Source of the DNA: Leishmania donovani
Taxonomy: Eukaryota > Euglenozoa > Kinetoplastea > Trypanosomatida > Trypanosomatidae
Length of the DNA: 64,000 nt
Direction of reading: 5' to 3'
NCBI RefSeq assembly: GCF_000227135.1
Contig: NC_018262.1
Coordinates: 1,825,502 to 1,889,501 of the forward strand
In this document: positions 18,513-28,555 of the stretch, piece by piece
How positions within the stretch are numbered: position 1 is the stretch's first letter
Layout: each line of letters starts with the position of its first letter
Made by a program: the position numbers and the translations under genes
The notes under the pieces: generated by a model
What the model was told of the DNA's origin: nothing
What the model saw: only the letters and a program-made list of their open reading frames with translations
The model's database searches: none

Positions 18513-19988
18513 ATGGCAGAGGGTGGCATTGGCGGCAGCGACGAGAGCTTCATCTCGTTCGCTTTTGCGGTGACGTCGGTCATTCTCATTGTGCTCTACA
18601 TACCATGGATGATCGGGAAGGCACGCCGGTTAGTGCTCTACTATCAGTCGACAAAGAAGGAGCAGGCGAGCATGGTAAACCCATTGACGGAGCTGTGGGA
18701 CTCCGCAACGTACATTCCGCGTGTGCTGCACACCGTCGCCCAGGACCCATTGACGATCGTTGCCGGTGCTAAGGTGTGCACTGCAGAGAAAGTCTTTTTT
18801 CTCCGTTGCGTGATGCCGAAGTTTCTTAAGTTTGTCATCCGCCCTCGCATACTGTTGCCGATAGTTTGGTTTGTACTCTTTTCCTCCGCCATGTACGCCT
18901 CCCTCACATTCGATCCGCACGCCATTCTTGGACTGCCATCCTCGGCCTCCACCGCTGAGATTCGGAAGACGTACCGTGCCCTCTCCAAGCGGTACCACCC
19001 CGATCACAACAAGACGGAAGGCGCCCGTGAGCTGTACGTTCAGGTGCGTCGCGCCTACAAGGCGCTCGTGGACCGTGAAGCATTTGAGGAGGAGGAGAGA
19101 CAGACGGTTCAGGAGTTCTCTGTTGGTGTGGCGCTCCCGCGTTTTCTGACTTCTCGCGAGCATGACGGGCTCGTGCTGTTTGGCCTCCTTGGACTTCTCA
19201 TCGGTCTGCCCATCTACATCTGGTACACCTTCACAAACGACAAGAAAGTTCCGCGGCTGCTCTGGCACATCCGCTTCGACAAGGAGCGCGTCGAGCACTT
19301 CCTGCAGCACTTCGGCATCCCTATCGATCCCAAGTACGTTGCGCGGCGCAACTCACGCCGCGCCATTCTGCAGACCCTCGTCGCACTCAACATCGTGCCA
19401 CCGAACGTGCGCGAGGACATTGTGAATGCGTTTCCTCCGCTCCCCGATTTCGTGCAGCGGTGCATCGAGGCCGAGAAGAACGCGGCGTTGTTCCGCAACT
19501 TGGGTCTCGATGCCAAGGCGGTCGGCACTCTGCAGTCGTACATGGCTGTGAACGGCGTCAAAATCGTGGACGAGTACGAGGCGGCGAACCCGCTGAATAG
19601 CGAGGAGCCCAAGGCGGACGACTTTCATCGTATTCCACTTTCAGCGTATCGTGCCACCCGCTATCTCTTCCAGCAGCACACGGTTCAAGTAGACCGTGCG
19701 CTGGAGGAGCTTCAGGTGGCGATGGGCGGCAACGTGCCAAGTGCCAAGAAACTGTTGAATCTGCATGATGAGCTCTACGATCTGCTCGACATGGTGTACC
19801 TGCGCTCCGAGAAGCCCAACAAGCAACTCGTCATGAAGCTTATCACGGTGCCCCAACGGGTGTCGGACATTATCGACGCCATAGAGCCCGAGTTGCAGCT
19901 TGTCTACCACCGATACTACAAAAACTACATGAACCAGATTCAGCAGCAGCAGCGCGCCGCCCGCGGCGGGGGTGCGCGCCAGCACTAG
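18513..19988 (+). CDS. SEC63: Sec63-like ER J-domain protein
   Basis: This is a 491-residue protein starting at the ATG at 18513. It has a membrane segment at about 16-34, a second at about 112-131, a J domain at about 133-195 with the HPD tripeptide at 162-164, and a third membrane segment at about 219-240. This TM-TM-J-TM order is that of Sec63, where the J domain faces the ER lumen and recruits BiP to the Sec61 channel. The C-terminal 240 residues are helical, with a F-P-P-L-P-D-F-type segment, and correspond to the Sec63/Brl cytosolic region. The protein is shorter than yeast Sec63 and has no strongly acidic tail. The nearby GRP170-like gene acts in the same compartment. The SIDER copy downstream probably lies in its 3' UTR. 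Confidence 0.85.
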   Translation: MAEGGIGGSDESFISFAFAVTSVILIVLYIPWMIGKARRLVLYYQSTKKEQASMVNPLTELWDSATYIPRVLHTVAQDPLTIVAGAKVCTAEKVFFLRCVMPKFLKFVIRPRILLPIVWFVLFSSAMYASLTFDPHAILGLPSSASTAEIRKTYRALSKRYHPDHNKTEGARELYVQVRRAYKALVDREAFEEEERQTVQEFSVGVALPRFLTSREHDGLVLFGLLGLLIGLPIYIWYTFTNDKKVPRLLWHIRFDKERVEHFLQHFGIPIDPKYVARRNSRRAILQTLVALNIVPPNVREDIVNAFPPLPDFVQRCIEAEKNAALFRNLGLDAKAVGTLQSYMAVNGVKIVDEYEAANPLNSEEPKADDFHRIPLSAYRATRYLFQQHTVQVDRALEELQVAMGGNVPSAKKLLNLHDELYDLLDMVYLRSEKPNKQLVMKLITVPQRVSDIIDAIEPELQLVYHRYYKNYMNQIQQQQRAARGGGARQH

Positions 19989-20046
19989 TACGTTTCTCAT
20001 CGTCATGTCTTCCTTTTTTTTGCCCCGCATCTCATGATAGATCCTC

Positions 20047-20645
20047 GATGACGGGAGGGAGGGAACACACCTCAGTGCGGTGGTGTAACAGAGCTCAGTG
20101 CCCCAGCCCTTCGGGTGCATGGGAAGAAGCCAAGCAGCCCCTCCTCCATCCCCTGCCAATGCAGCGCTGCACTTCCTCTGGTGCTGGCAGGGTCCACGTG
20201 CCCACGACGTAGGGAAGCCAGTGCGCTGCATCGCGACGGATGTCGGCGGTGTGTCAGGTCCTGGATGGCGTTGCGTCGGAGCGGCCTGCGGCAGTGCCGA
20301 CGCGTCTGCGCGGCTCCAGCGCATCCGTCACCCGGCCCTCACCACCGCCTGCTGGTGTGGGGAGCCTGAGCGCCACCCCCTCCCTCTCCGAGGAGGGATG
20401 CCGCAGGTGGCGGCCGGCATGATGGGAGCGGCTGTGAGGCGGCCTGCGAGGCAGCGGGGGGGGGCGGGAGGAGGTCGGTGGAGCTTGAGGCAGGGGGGCC
20501 GTGCTCTCGGATGGCTGAGTCGGCGCGTTGCCGCAAAGCGTGTGTGCCGCGCTGCGTCGCAGGACTCGGTGAGGCCTGTGGCCGGCCGGCGGTGACGCGG
20601 AGTGGAGTTTGGCTCGTGTATGGCAGAGAATGGGCACGTTGGCGC
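20047..20645 (+). mobile_element. SIDER-type short retroposon, copy A
   Basis: This element of about 600 bp starts at GATGACGGGAGGG, about 60 nt after the Sec63 stop codon, and ends near GGGCACGTTGGC. The same sequence recurs at 32.5 kb in the same orientation and at 53.8 kb inverted. Leishmania SIDERs are short, non-autonomous, degenerate relatives of the ingi/L1Tc/DIRE retroposons. They sit mostly in 3' UTRs and can affect mRNA stability. The position just after a stop codon fits. I identify the family from memory of its sequence and location, not from a search. The open frames inside it are not genes. Confidence 0.75.
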
Positions 20646-21067
20646 ACAGCAATGTGAATACATATATATATGTCCCATGCGCATAGTAGTGGCGGCAGCT
20701 GTAGAAGAAAGCGAAGCAAAGAAAAAGGAAGCGAGGCGCACAGAGGGATCTCTCGAATGTGCGGTAGTTCTCTGGGACGTTTAGTTTATATATGTATATG
20801 TGTGTGTGTATGTGCCGACGTTGGGGATTTTGTGTAGTGTTTGTGCCGATGACATGGTGTGATTTCTCTTGGGCCTTTTCATCAGCGATGCGTAGCAGTG
20901 AAGGTACGCCTTGTTTGCTATAACGGAGGGAAGGAGGCGAAAGAGGTGCTGGAGGCACCGCTGATCATAGTTCAGCCTGCCACTCCTGTTTCCTTTTTAT
21001 CAGCCTCCTTGTTGTGTAACGGGGGAAAGAGAGGCAGAGGGAGGGCTGGGAATGCACCACTGGCACC

Positions 21068-21131
21068 GTGAAGCCGATGCTCTCCGAGAGCACAGGAGTG
21101 ATGTACCTCGCACTGTATCGCACGGCTTCAC
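21068..21131 (+). other. Perfect 9-bp stem with inner hairpin
   Basis: GTGAAGCCG at 21068-21076 pairs with CGGCTTCAC at 21123-21131. Inside it TGCTCT (21078-21083) pairs with AGAGCA (21087-21092) over a 3-nt loop, and AGTG/CACT may form a third short stem. It could be an RNA structure in the spacer or chance pairing. Confidence 0.3.
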
Positions 21132-21446
21132 AAAAGAGGGATCTGCACCCGCGACGGCGGCGGGTCGTCTCATTCATGTGTAACTAAGCGTTTCTTTTCC
21201 GTTTAGGCGGCAGCCCTACTTCGAATCTGTCCCGACGCATCGCTGGACCTACTTCCTTGACGCAGATGTCGCTCATCTTCGGCGCTTTTTTTTCTTCGTC
21301 ATGATCGTCACCCTCACGCCACTCTCCCCCTCTCCTTCCCCCCCCCACACACACACACTTGATGCACATGCACACATGAGAAGTTTTGTACACTCGAGCG
21401 CATGCAAAGACCCCCTCTCATCGACCGACGAAAAAAAAAAACAGCG

Positions 21447-21791
21447 ATGGCCAAGTTAGAGCAGCGCAGCCTTCAAAAGCCACGAGGGGAGCCAAAGCAC
21501 AAGCTGGACTCTCTCAAGGCTAAGACCGGCGCCAAGCAGAGGTGGGACAAGAAGATGAAGGAGAAGGAGCGCATTCAGCGCGTGCGCAACTTGTCTCAGC
21601 AGCTCAAGGATGAGATCAACACGGAGCAGAAACGAGCCGCAGAGGCTCGCAAGGCAAATCAGCAGCGAAAGATCGAAAACGAAAAGAAGAGCATGGTTGT
21701 TCAGAACATCAAGAACGAAAAGGCAATTCGAAAGCTGAGCCCGAAGCACCGCCGTGCCGCGCGCATCTTCATGCTGCATGAGCTCAACTAG
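21447..21791 (+). CDS. CGR1: CGR1-like ribosome biogenesis protein
   Basis: This is a small, very basic 114-residue protein. The pattern A-K-Q-R-W-D-K-K-M-K-E-K, then a long charged helix of Lys, Arg, Glu and Gln, then V-V-Q-N-I-K-N-E-K-A-I-R-K-L-S-P-K-H-R-R-A matches the Cgr1/CCDC86 family. In yeast Cgr1 acts in the nucleolus in 60S subunit maturation (pre-rRNA processing). The family core covers nearly the whole protein. An in-frame ATG at 21402 would add 15 residues. I prefer 21447 because its context (ACAGCGATGG) is better and the extension adds nothing conserved. Confidence 0.75.
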   Translation: MAKLEQRSLQKPRGEPKHKLDSLKAKTGAKQRWDKKMKEKERIQRVRNLSQQLKDEINTEQKRAAEARKANQQRKIENEKKSMVVQNIKNEKAIRKLSPKHRRAARIFMLHELN

Positions 21792-23403
21792 AGACAGTAG
21801 TGGCCGCTGCTTGTTTACGCTCACCTTGTTCTGTTTTACCTCTTCTTTTCGCCCCTGCCGATGCTGCGAGTTTATCGGCATTTTTTGTGCGTGTGTACAC
21901 CATCCCTGTTCAGCTTAGATATGACGAGTAAGCTGATAATGTCAGGCGCTACATACAAGGGCAATCGTGTGCCGTCTTCTTAGTTTCACTGGTCGTACGC
22001 GACTCTCTTGTGTGTGGAAGGTTGGCCTTCCTTGGTGCTGCGCCGAGCACTGACAACAAATCAAAGCAGTGCTGTTGTATTTACCTATGGTATTACGAGA
22101 GCCTACATGGCAGAAGTCACCCAAGCGAGCAGCCACTTCAGTTACACAATGCCAGAACTGTGGTCGACTTCCTAGAGTGTCCGTCTCTAGACACCTGCTC
22201 CCCCTCCCCGTTCGCTCCTCTCCGCACGCTCCCATAGTCTCCGCACACTCTCCCTCTCCTTCCATCTCCATACACCGTACTTCGGCCTCCTCCTCTGCGC
22301 CCTTGCTGCCGTTGCTTCTCCTCCGCCTCACGCGCAGGAAAGGTTGTTTTCTTTCGCTGCGTTCGCCCCCCCCCCTCCCTGTCTCGCTCACTGCATTCGA
22401 CTCACATGCTGTAGTTGCACCATCGCTCGCTGGCTGAAGCTTTGGTGTACCTGCGATAAGTGAAGTGGTGGGAACGGTGCAGCAACGCAGAACGCAGATG
22501 TAATGCTGCTTTTCTTTTCCGCCTTTGTCGCTTTCTATCAGTCTGTAATCTGTCGGACGAGCAACCACCGGTCATACGAGGTGTGTGGACTGTTTTCTTA
22601 TTATTTCTTTGAGGCTCCTGTGCGACCACCGGTACCCTCGTCATCGCTGCCTGCTCCCCCTTTCTTCCCCCTGCTCGCATCTGCCTTGGAATCAGTCGCT
22701 GCTCTGTTTTCCTCTCTCTGCCCTCGTCTCATCCCTTATCATCGAAAAGGGCCGCCAGGAAAGACACGGCAGATAAAGGGCACGCGTAGCGTCACACGAC
22801 TCGTGTGAAAGGTGTCTGTGTGTACACTATTTTTTTTTCGTTCATCACTTCTTTCCCTCCCTTTCGTCTGCTCCCCAGACGCCTCACCTTTCTCCCTCAC
22901 TGCATCGTTCGGGTCGTCCTTCGAAGGGGATCTCGCTTGCTCTCTGTGTAATCTGCAGCAGAGCCGCGTGTCTCCCTTGGGCATCGTGCGTGTGTGTGTG
23001 TCCCTATCGGTGTCCGTTTTCCACCCCAGCATTGCTTCCTCCCTTCGTGTCTCTTCTCCCTTTGGGGGATTTCTTCTTCACTCTGTGCTGTTGCTGTTGC
23101 ACTTCATTTTTCACAGATAGAGTAGCTCTTGGTAGCAGTAGCTGCCCGCATAGATCCCCCCCCCTTTACGTCACCCTCTCCTTCCTTTTAGTCTCTCACC
23201 CCCTCCTGTTGGTTCGCCTCCCCTCCTCAACCTCACAAGCGGCACGGAAACCGTTGCCGTCCTCCTCCTCTTGTGTTTCCGCAACATTGCTTGCTTTTCA
23301 TTTTTGTTGTTGCTGTCGTTGAGCAGTTGGGGCCAACCGCGCTTCGGGGACGCGACACGCATACGCGCACGCACCCTCGGCCAGAAGCACACCGACGCAT
23401 CGT
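21792..23403. other. Intergenic region, pyrimidine-rich
   Basis: Mostly C/T-rich sequence with many candidate splice acceptors; the clearest is AG at 23115-23116 after a T-rich tract. Open frames on both strands here are low-complexity and show no family resemblance. Confidence 0.5.
23071..23116 (+). promoter_or_regulatory. Candidate trans-splice acceptor
   Basis: A T/C-rich tract ends in TTTTTCACAG, with AG at 23115-23116, 287 nt before the phosphatase ATG. Confidence 0.4.
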
Positions 23404-24501
23404 ATGGATACACGGTGCTGCACCCCGCCGTCGATTGGCGGCGGTGATGATCTCTTTTTAGCCTCCTGCCGGCATCAGCTGTTCGTGAACGAGGAAGACG
23501 ATCACGAGGCGGAGAACACGGCGCTGGAGGCGAGTGTGACCTTGCGACCGTCCGACAGCTTTCCGCGTCTCTCCCAATCGCACGCATCTGAGGAGACTCG
23601 GCCGAGCGACCCACTCGACACCAACGTGGAGCTTCCCTCGCCCATTCGCCTGCCACGCTCTCCGCGACGCGCCTTTCAGCCTATCCCGATCAACCTCCCC
23701 GGCGACAACTGCTTCGGCCGAACCGCCTTTCAGGGCTGGCCAGTGGAAGCGACTGCCAGCGACGGCATCACAAGCACACCCTGGCGGCCCCCGACCACGT
23801 CGGGGCAGCCCAGCGCCGCCCCCGCAGCAGCACCAGCAGCCCATGCGAGCATGGCACATCTGCAGACACCGGAAGTGCAGCGCACAAACTACGCCGTGGC
23901 CACTCCCAACATGATGGGGCACCTCCTCTACACGCCGCAGATATCGCCGGTGTGCCAGGCCTGGCGAACCAGCCTGGATACCGAGCTTGACAGCGTGAAC
24001 ACACGCTGGGCAGCCGACCAGCTGCCGTCCCTTACAACGCTCATCGACAACGCCCTCTACGTTGGCGGCTTTCCAGATTCGCAGACGGTGCCGCAGCTGT
24101 ACGCGCTGGGCATCCGCCACATTGTCAACTGCTGCGCGCAGGACATTCGCACAGCCCCAGAAGTGGCTGAGAGCTTTCACCTGCACTACTTCGAGTCATA
24201 TGACTCGGAGGAGTACTTGATTCTCCACCGCGACTACGACGCGTTCGCTGGACTGATGTCCACCATTCTAGAAAATGGAGAGAAGGCCTTCGTGCACTGT
24301 ATCGCCGGTGTGAATCGCAGTGTCGTGCTGTGCGCGGCGTTCCTCATGGACCGTCTCTCGCTGAATCCGGTGGAAGCGGTTCGTGTGTTCCGTGCCAATG
24401 GTCGCATGCGCATCTTGGACAACAAAGGCTTCCGCCATCAGCTCATTGACCACTACCTGCAAAGCATAGAGCCACAGAACGCAAGGGTAGGGCTGCTGTA
24501 A
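23404..24501 (+). CDS. Dual-specificity protein phosphatase
   Basis: This 365-residue protein starts at an ATG. The first 200 residues are low-complexity (Ser, Pro, Thr, Ala) and have no recognised domain. Residues about 210-360 form a DSP catalytic domain: a L-I-D-N-A-L-Y-V-G-G-F opening, a beta strand ending H-I-V-N-C-C, a candidate general-acid Asp in the E-S-Y-D-S-E segment, and the active-site loop V-H-C-I-A-G-V-N-R-S with Cys299 and Arg305. All catalytic residues are present, so it should be active. The loop type suggests phosphoprotein substrates rather than a PTEN-like lipid phosphatase. The substrate is unknown. The long N-terminal extension probably directs localisation or binding. 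Confidence 0.9.
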   Translation: MDTRCCTPPSIGGGDDLFLASCRHQLFVNEEDDHEAENTALEASVTLRPSDSFPRLSQSHASEETRPSDPLDTNVELPSPIRLPRSPRRAFQPIPINLPGDNCFGRTAFQGWPVEATASDGITSTPWRPPTTSGQPSAAPAAAPAAHASMAHLQTPEVQRTNYAVATPNMMGHLLYTPQISPVCQAWRTSLDTELDSVNTRWAADQLPSLTTLIDNALYVGGFPDSQTVPQLYALGIRHIVNCCAQDIRTAPEVAESFHLHYFESYDSEEYLILHRDYDAFAGLMSTILENGEKAFVHCIAGVNRSVVLCAAFLMDRLSLNPVEAVRVFRANGRMRILDNKGFRHQLIDHYLQSIEPQNARVGLL

Positions 24502-24844
24502 AAGGAAGAGACGGCCAAGTGTGAATGCTTCTTCTTTTAGCTTCTACTGTCGGTGACTTTTGCTTTCTTTCGCCCTCCCCTCCCCGTTGGCGGCAGTAGT
24601 TTCTCCTGCCTATCACCCTCTCAAGGCGCGTTGCGAACCGTTTGTGTTGATTCGCTGATACTCAAGCGCATCTGCTGCTGTTTCACCGTGCTGAAAGGCG
24701 GCACCACTCTCCTCCTCACCTTCACTCGCGCGCAGCGACGGACGCTTGTTACATTGCCACGCACACGGGAGAAAGTCCACTCCGTAATGCGCGCACCGAG
24801 ACGCCGTGCTGCGCTTATCGTGTCTGCTGCCTCCTCTCTCTCAT

Positions 24845-24885
<41 letters not shown>

Positions 24886-26262
24886 GATGCTGATTGCTGC
24901 CGGATCGTTTCGTTTTGGTTTCGTTTCTCTGGTGCTGTTCTTCTGTGTTGTTCCCTGCCCCCCCCCCGTGGTCGACGTGTCTTGTACTTGCTGCCGACGG
25001 AGCTGTTCTTTTCGATGTAGTTGGTAGATGGACACACAGATGCGTGTGTGTGGTTGTGTGCCCCCTAGTCGCCTCTTTGGGCCCTTTCTTGGTTGTTTGG
25101 ACACACACACATACACACATAGACACTTACACGGGCAAGAGAGAAAACAACGCAAAGGGAAGGGGGTCTGAAGGAAAGACGCGTTGTCACCGGCTCTCCA
25201 CTCACATGCTCGGTGGGTAGGAGAGGCATGTGCGGTCGCAGAAGCGCTGTGTTGCTACGGCTGCTGAATGTGCAACCCGTCTGCGTTGCTTCGCGCCCCC
25301 CCCCTGTATTGTACACTGGTGTGCGGGAGATGCTTGCTAGAGAAAAGCAGAGGTGTGGGTGTATGCTCTCAGCGCTGTTGTTGGAGTCTTGCGTCTTCAT
25401 TGTCGAAAACTCAGATGAAGCACACAGCCATGCAGTCAGAGAGGACAGCGTGTGCGCCTGTGGTTCCTGGTCAGATCCTTTTTGTTTGCAGTTTTTTTTT
25501 TTTCGTTTTCGTTCTCCCGGCATTTTCCCCACTCACCAGCCGCGCGTCTACTCCACGGGCAGCAAATGCGCGTATGCACGCGTATATCTAGACCTCCATG
25601 GAGCCTGACCCGAAGTCTGGCGTTGTGGTTGCTGTCGTTTTACGGCTCATTTTCCTCTTGTACATTTCTGTGTCTTCGTTCTTGCCATCTACTTTGTTTC
25701 CACTACTCTCTCGTTCTCGCAGCCCCGATCAGAAGAAGGCGGAATCACCCGGGTTGACCAACGCCCCACTCACGCATCCATGTCCTCGTCATGGGCCGGC
25801 ACAAGTCACTTGCGGATTTTGTTAGTGTTCGTAAGGGCTGATGCACACGCTCGATCATGGATCGCCTTTATGGAAAGGAAGTGGGAATTCGGGCAGCGCA
25901 AGGCGGTGGCGTCGCCTCTCTTACCCCGTCCTCTCCCTTGCAGTGGACAATAACGGTGTTCACTTGCCGGGCTATTTTGATACGCACTCGCAACAACAGC
26001 AGAGAAAAAAAATGGTATACCCAAGTGAACGGCAGAAGGCATGTCTAAGAGTATCTGTCCTCTCTCCGTCTCCGAACCTCTGCGAACCCTCTCCTAACTC
26101 TCCCCCCTCAACCTCCTGTTGCTCTCTTTCACCTGTTCCTTCAGCGCCGTCACCGGTCAGCTGGAATCAGGACAAGGAAGGCGCTTACGGTGCACCTGTT
26201 CACCACATAAAATACTTCTTGCGCTTTCTCCCTCCCCTCCCCCTGTTCTCTCCGTCGCAGCG
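24502..26262. other. Intergenic region with (GT)n and (CA)n
   Basis: It holds a long (GT)n at 24844-24884, a (CA)n near 25100-25125, a T-run near 25492-25503 and pyrimidine-rich sequence leading to the SNAP50 start. No supported gene. Confidence 0.55.
24844..24884. repeat. (GT)n microsatellite
   Basis: About 20 GT units; flanking sequence is pyrimidine-rich. Confidence 0.9.
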
Positions 26263-27666
26263 ATGCACGCAAACGTATCGCCTGGCCGCTCCTTCCGTGT
26301 TGACCCGTTCACCTTCCTCGTGCCAGGCGGCCCCGGCCATCATGGTAGCAATGGATCCTCGCCGGCTGAACCGATGACCCTGCGCCGGATAGCGCACGAG
26401 GTGGTCGGCATTCCTATAGAAGAACTGCGCGCCGTAAATGAGGACCCGCTGGCGAGCATGCCCGCCGATGCGGTTCTCGAGCCCGGCACGAAGGTGAGGT
26501 TGCCTGTGGTCTTGGACTATCAGGGCAGTCCCTACGGAATGACGCTGCACCTGGGTAGTGCCGAGGCGCAGCTGCAGGACTGTGAGGCGCTCCTCGACTC
26601 TCTCGTGAGCTCGTGGGAGGGCGAATATGGCTCTCACAGTTTGGAGTGCCTTCCTCCACGTAAGGTGTGCTCGCAGACGGAGGCGGTGTTGGCCAAGGTG
26701 CACGAGGAGGCGATTCGGCAACTGCCCAAGGTCGACGCGGGTCTTCAGCGGTTGGGGAGCAGAGAGTCAAAGCTGCCGCTTCTGGTGGAAGTCGGGGCGA
26801 TCAAGGCAGCCGAGCGCGCCATTGAGGAGTCGTTCCAGCGAGCCGTCGCGGGGCTCGAGAGTTTCAAGAAGGAAAATGAAGCTTGTGGAAGAGTCGCCCC
26901 GGCATCGTTGAGCTCTAACGACCTCACCCCGGCTTCCCTTCACACGAAGCGCGACGAGGGCGAAGACTACTGCGTCCTGCACACGCATCGGTGGGAGTTC
27001 GCGGTTCATGGAGTGCGCTCGAAGGAACCGCGCGAGGTTTGGGCGGTGCTCTCCTGCCAGCCGCTCGTGGCGCTGCTGGACGCGATCGACTGCCCGGCAA
27101 CACGAGACCCGCTCACCACCTCCCGAAATGCCTTCTTCTTCATCCACGGCGTCTTCTACATCGACGACCGGCATCGAGCACAAGCGGACTTTGTCGACCT
27201 CAGCGAGGTTATCCGGGGGAACGATCCTTTGCAGGACGCGTCGAGCTTTCACGCTCCCGAGCACCAGGGCTTTTCTCGGTGCCCCGTGAAGAGCGCAGCA
27301 GAGACCGCGTTCAAGGACCTCAACATCAAGATGGGTGAGTCGTGCCTGCTGCGGCACTGCGGCGGATGCGACCACTACTTCTTCCTGTCGCATGCCCGAA
27401 GCCTAAGCGGCTACCCGCGCAAGGAGCGACATGAGTTCCCGCACCGTGTGGCCAAAGTACGAGACCAGGCAAGGCGGTGTCTGCTCTGTCGATTGTTTCC
27501 GGCCACGATCGCGCTCTACGAGGACCCACTTTCCCCTGAGAGTCCGGCCTTTTACTGCGCGGTGTGCTTTGATCTTCTACACAGCGGCGACACCCCCGAG
27601 GAGGCGGCGCAGTACCAGCGGCGCGAAGCGAAGGACTTTGGTGAGGTTTACTTCAAGGCGACGTAG
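26263..27666 (+). CDS. SNAP50: snRNA-activating complex subunit 3 (SNAP50-like)
   Basis: This is a 467-residue protein. The C-terminal 120 residues carry the SNAPc subunit 3 pattern: C-P-V...F-K-D-L-N-I-K-M-G, R-H-C-G-G-C-D-H-Y-F, a stretch reading Y-P-R-K...F-P-H, then R-R-C-L-L-C...P-A and F-Y-C-A-V-C-F-D-L-L-H. These Cys/His pairs form the zinc-binding core of SNAP50. In trypanosomatids the tSNAP complex drives transcription of the spliced leader RNA and small RNAs, so this gene is central to trans-splicing of every mRNA here. The central part is helical and charged. The ATG at 26263 follows a C/T tract and a CAG only 2 nt earlier, so the real acceptor may be further upstream. No paralogue is visible in the window. 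Confidence 0.85.
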   Translation: MHANVSPGRSFRVDPFTFLVPGGPGHHGSNGSSPAEPMTLRRIAHEVVGIPIEELRAVNEDPLASMPADAVLEPGTKVRLPVVLDYQGSPYGMTLHLGSAEAQLQDCEALLDSLVSSWEGEYGSHSLECLPPRKVCSQTEAVLAKVHEEAIRQLPKVDAGLQRLGSRESKLPLLVEVGAIKAAERAIEESFQRAVAGLESFKKENEACGRVAPASLSSNDLTPASLHTKRDEGEDYCVLHTHRWEFAVHGVRSKEPREVWAVLSCQPLVALLDAIDCPATRDPLTTSRNAFFFIHGVFYIDDRHRAQADFVDLSEVIRGNDPLQDASSFHAPEHQGFSRCPVKSAAETAFKDLNIKMGESCLLRHCGGCDHYFFLSHARSLSGYPRKERHEFPHRVAKVRDQARRCLLCRLFPATIALYEDPLSPESPAFYCAVCFDLLHSGDTPEEAAQYQRREAKDFGEVYFKAT

Positions 27667-28555
27667 CCTTCCACCCAGCGCACACGCGCCCCCTTACTTT
27701 GGCACCGTTTAGCGTCTTTCTCGTCCACAGCGACGGCTGCGTGTCGGCAACGAGTGTCTTGAATCGTTCCAAACTTACACAAAATGCACAAAAGAGAAAA
27801 AACGGGATGGCTCGACCCTCCTCCTCCCTCAGCTTCACTGTGAGCGGCGAGGTTGGGGTCGGCACACGTGGTGCTACTCATAGAGCAAATAGGGCTGGGG
27901 GGGGGGGGTAAGCTGCCTGTAGGTGCACATACTCTGCTGTGCGGTGTATCTCACTCCCTCTCCCTTCCTGAGTGTGAGTGGTGTCTTAGACAACAGACTC
28001 GCTGGGCGCGTGCACATACATATATAATGCTGCCACAAACTTCTTTGTTTTTACTCCCTCGCCCCTCTCCGCATCCTCTCGCTCTCTCTACGGCTGTCTT
28101 TTTGTGTTTTCGCCTTGGATCTCCTCCCTTCCACTGTCTCCTCTGCATTTGTGGGGGGAAACCACAGTTCCATCGCGTTTTTTTACTCTGCACACAAACG
28201 TACGCACACACGCGCCGCTCTCCCTTCGCCCCCTCCACCCACTTACCCCCCCCTACTCCCTCCCTCCCAAGTCTCCTACCTACCTAGAGGGGCTTTCGAA
28301 AGTGTCACTCTACACCCACACGTGTTTCCTTGGCAATCTCACGTGCGCAAAATCGTCCACCCTAACACTCTCTCGCTCGGACGAGAGAGATTTGGTTACG
28401 GCAGGGTGCTCATTACTTGGGTTTCTCTGAAAGGTGAAGGCATGTGATGTTTGGGGTTTGAGCTGCGCCGCCGTTTGTTGCCCCCGTGTGCATGTCTACT
28501 TTCATGTGTGCCTGTGTCTTTTTCGTGAAGCGTTCATCAGCAGTTGTACCGTATC
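27667..28555. other. Intergenic spacer
   Basis: It contains a G-run near 27897-27908 and a long C/T-rich stretch (28040-28300). Nothing gene-like is seen. Confidence 0.55.

Larger units (their letters stand above)
19989..21446. other. Intergenic region containing a SIDER copy and a hairpin
   Basis: It holds the SIDER copy at 20047-20645, short TA-rich runs near 20660 and 20785, a 9-bp stem at 21068-21131, and a C-rich/CA-rich block near 21335-21360. No other gene is supported. Confidence 0.6.

Noticed and set aside
20098..20595. Long open frames within the SIDER, on both strands
   Set aside because: They repeat identically in all three copies and reflect GC-rich repeat sequence, not a conserved protein.
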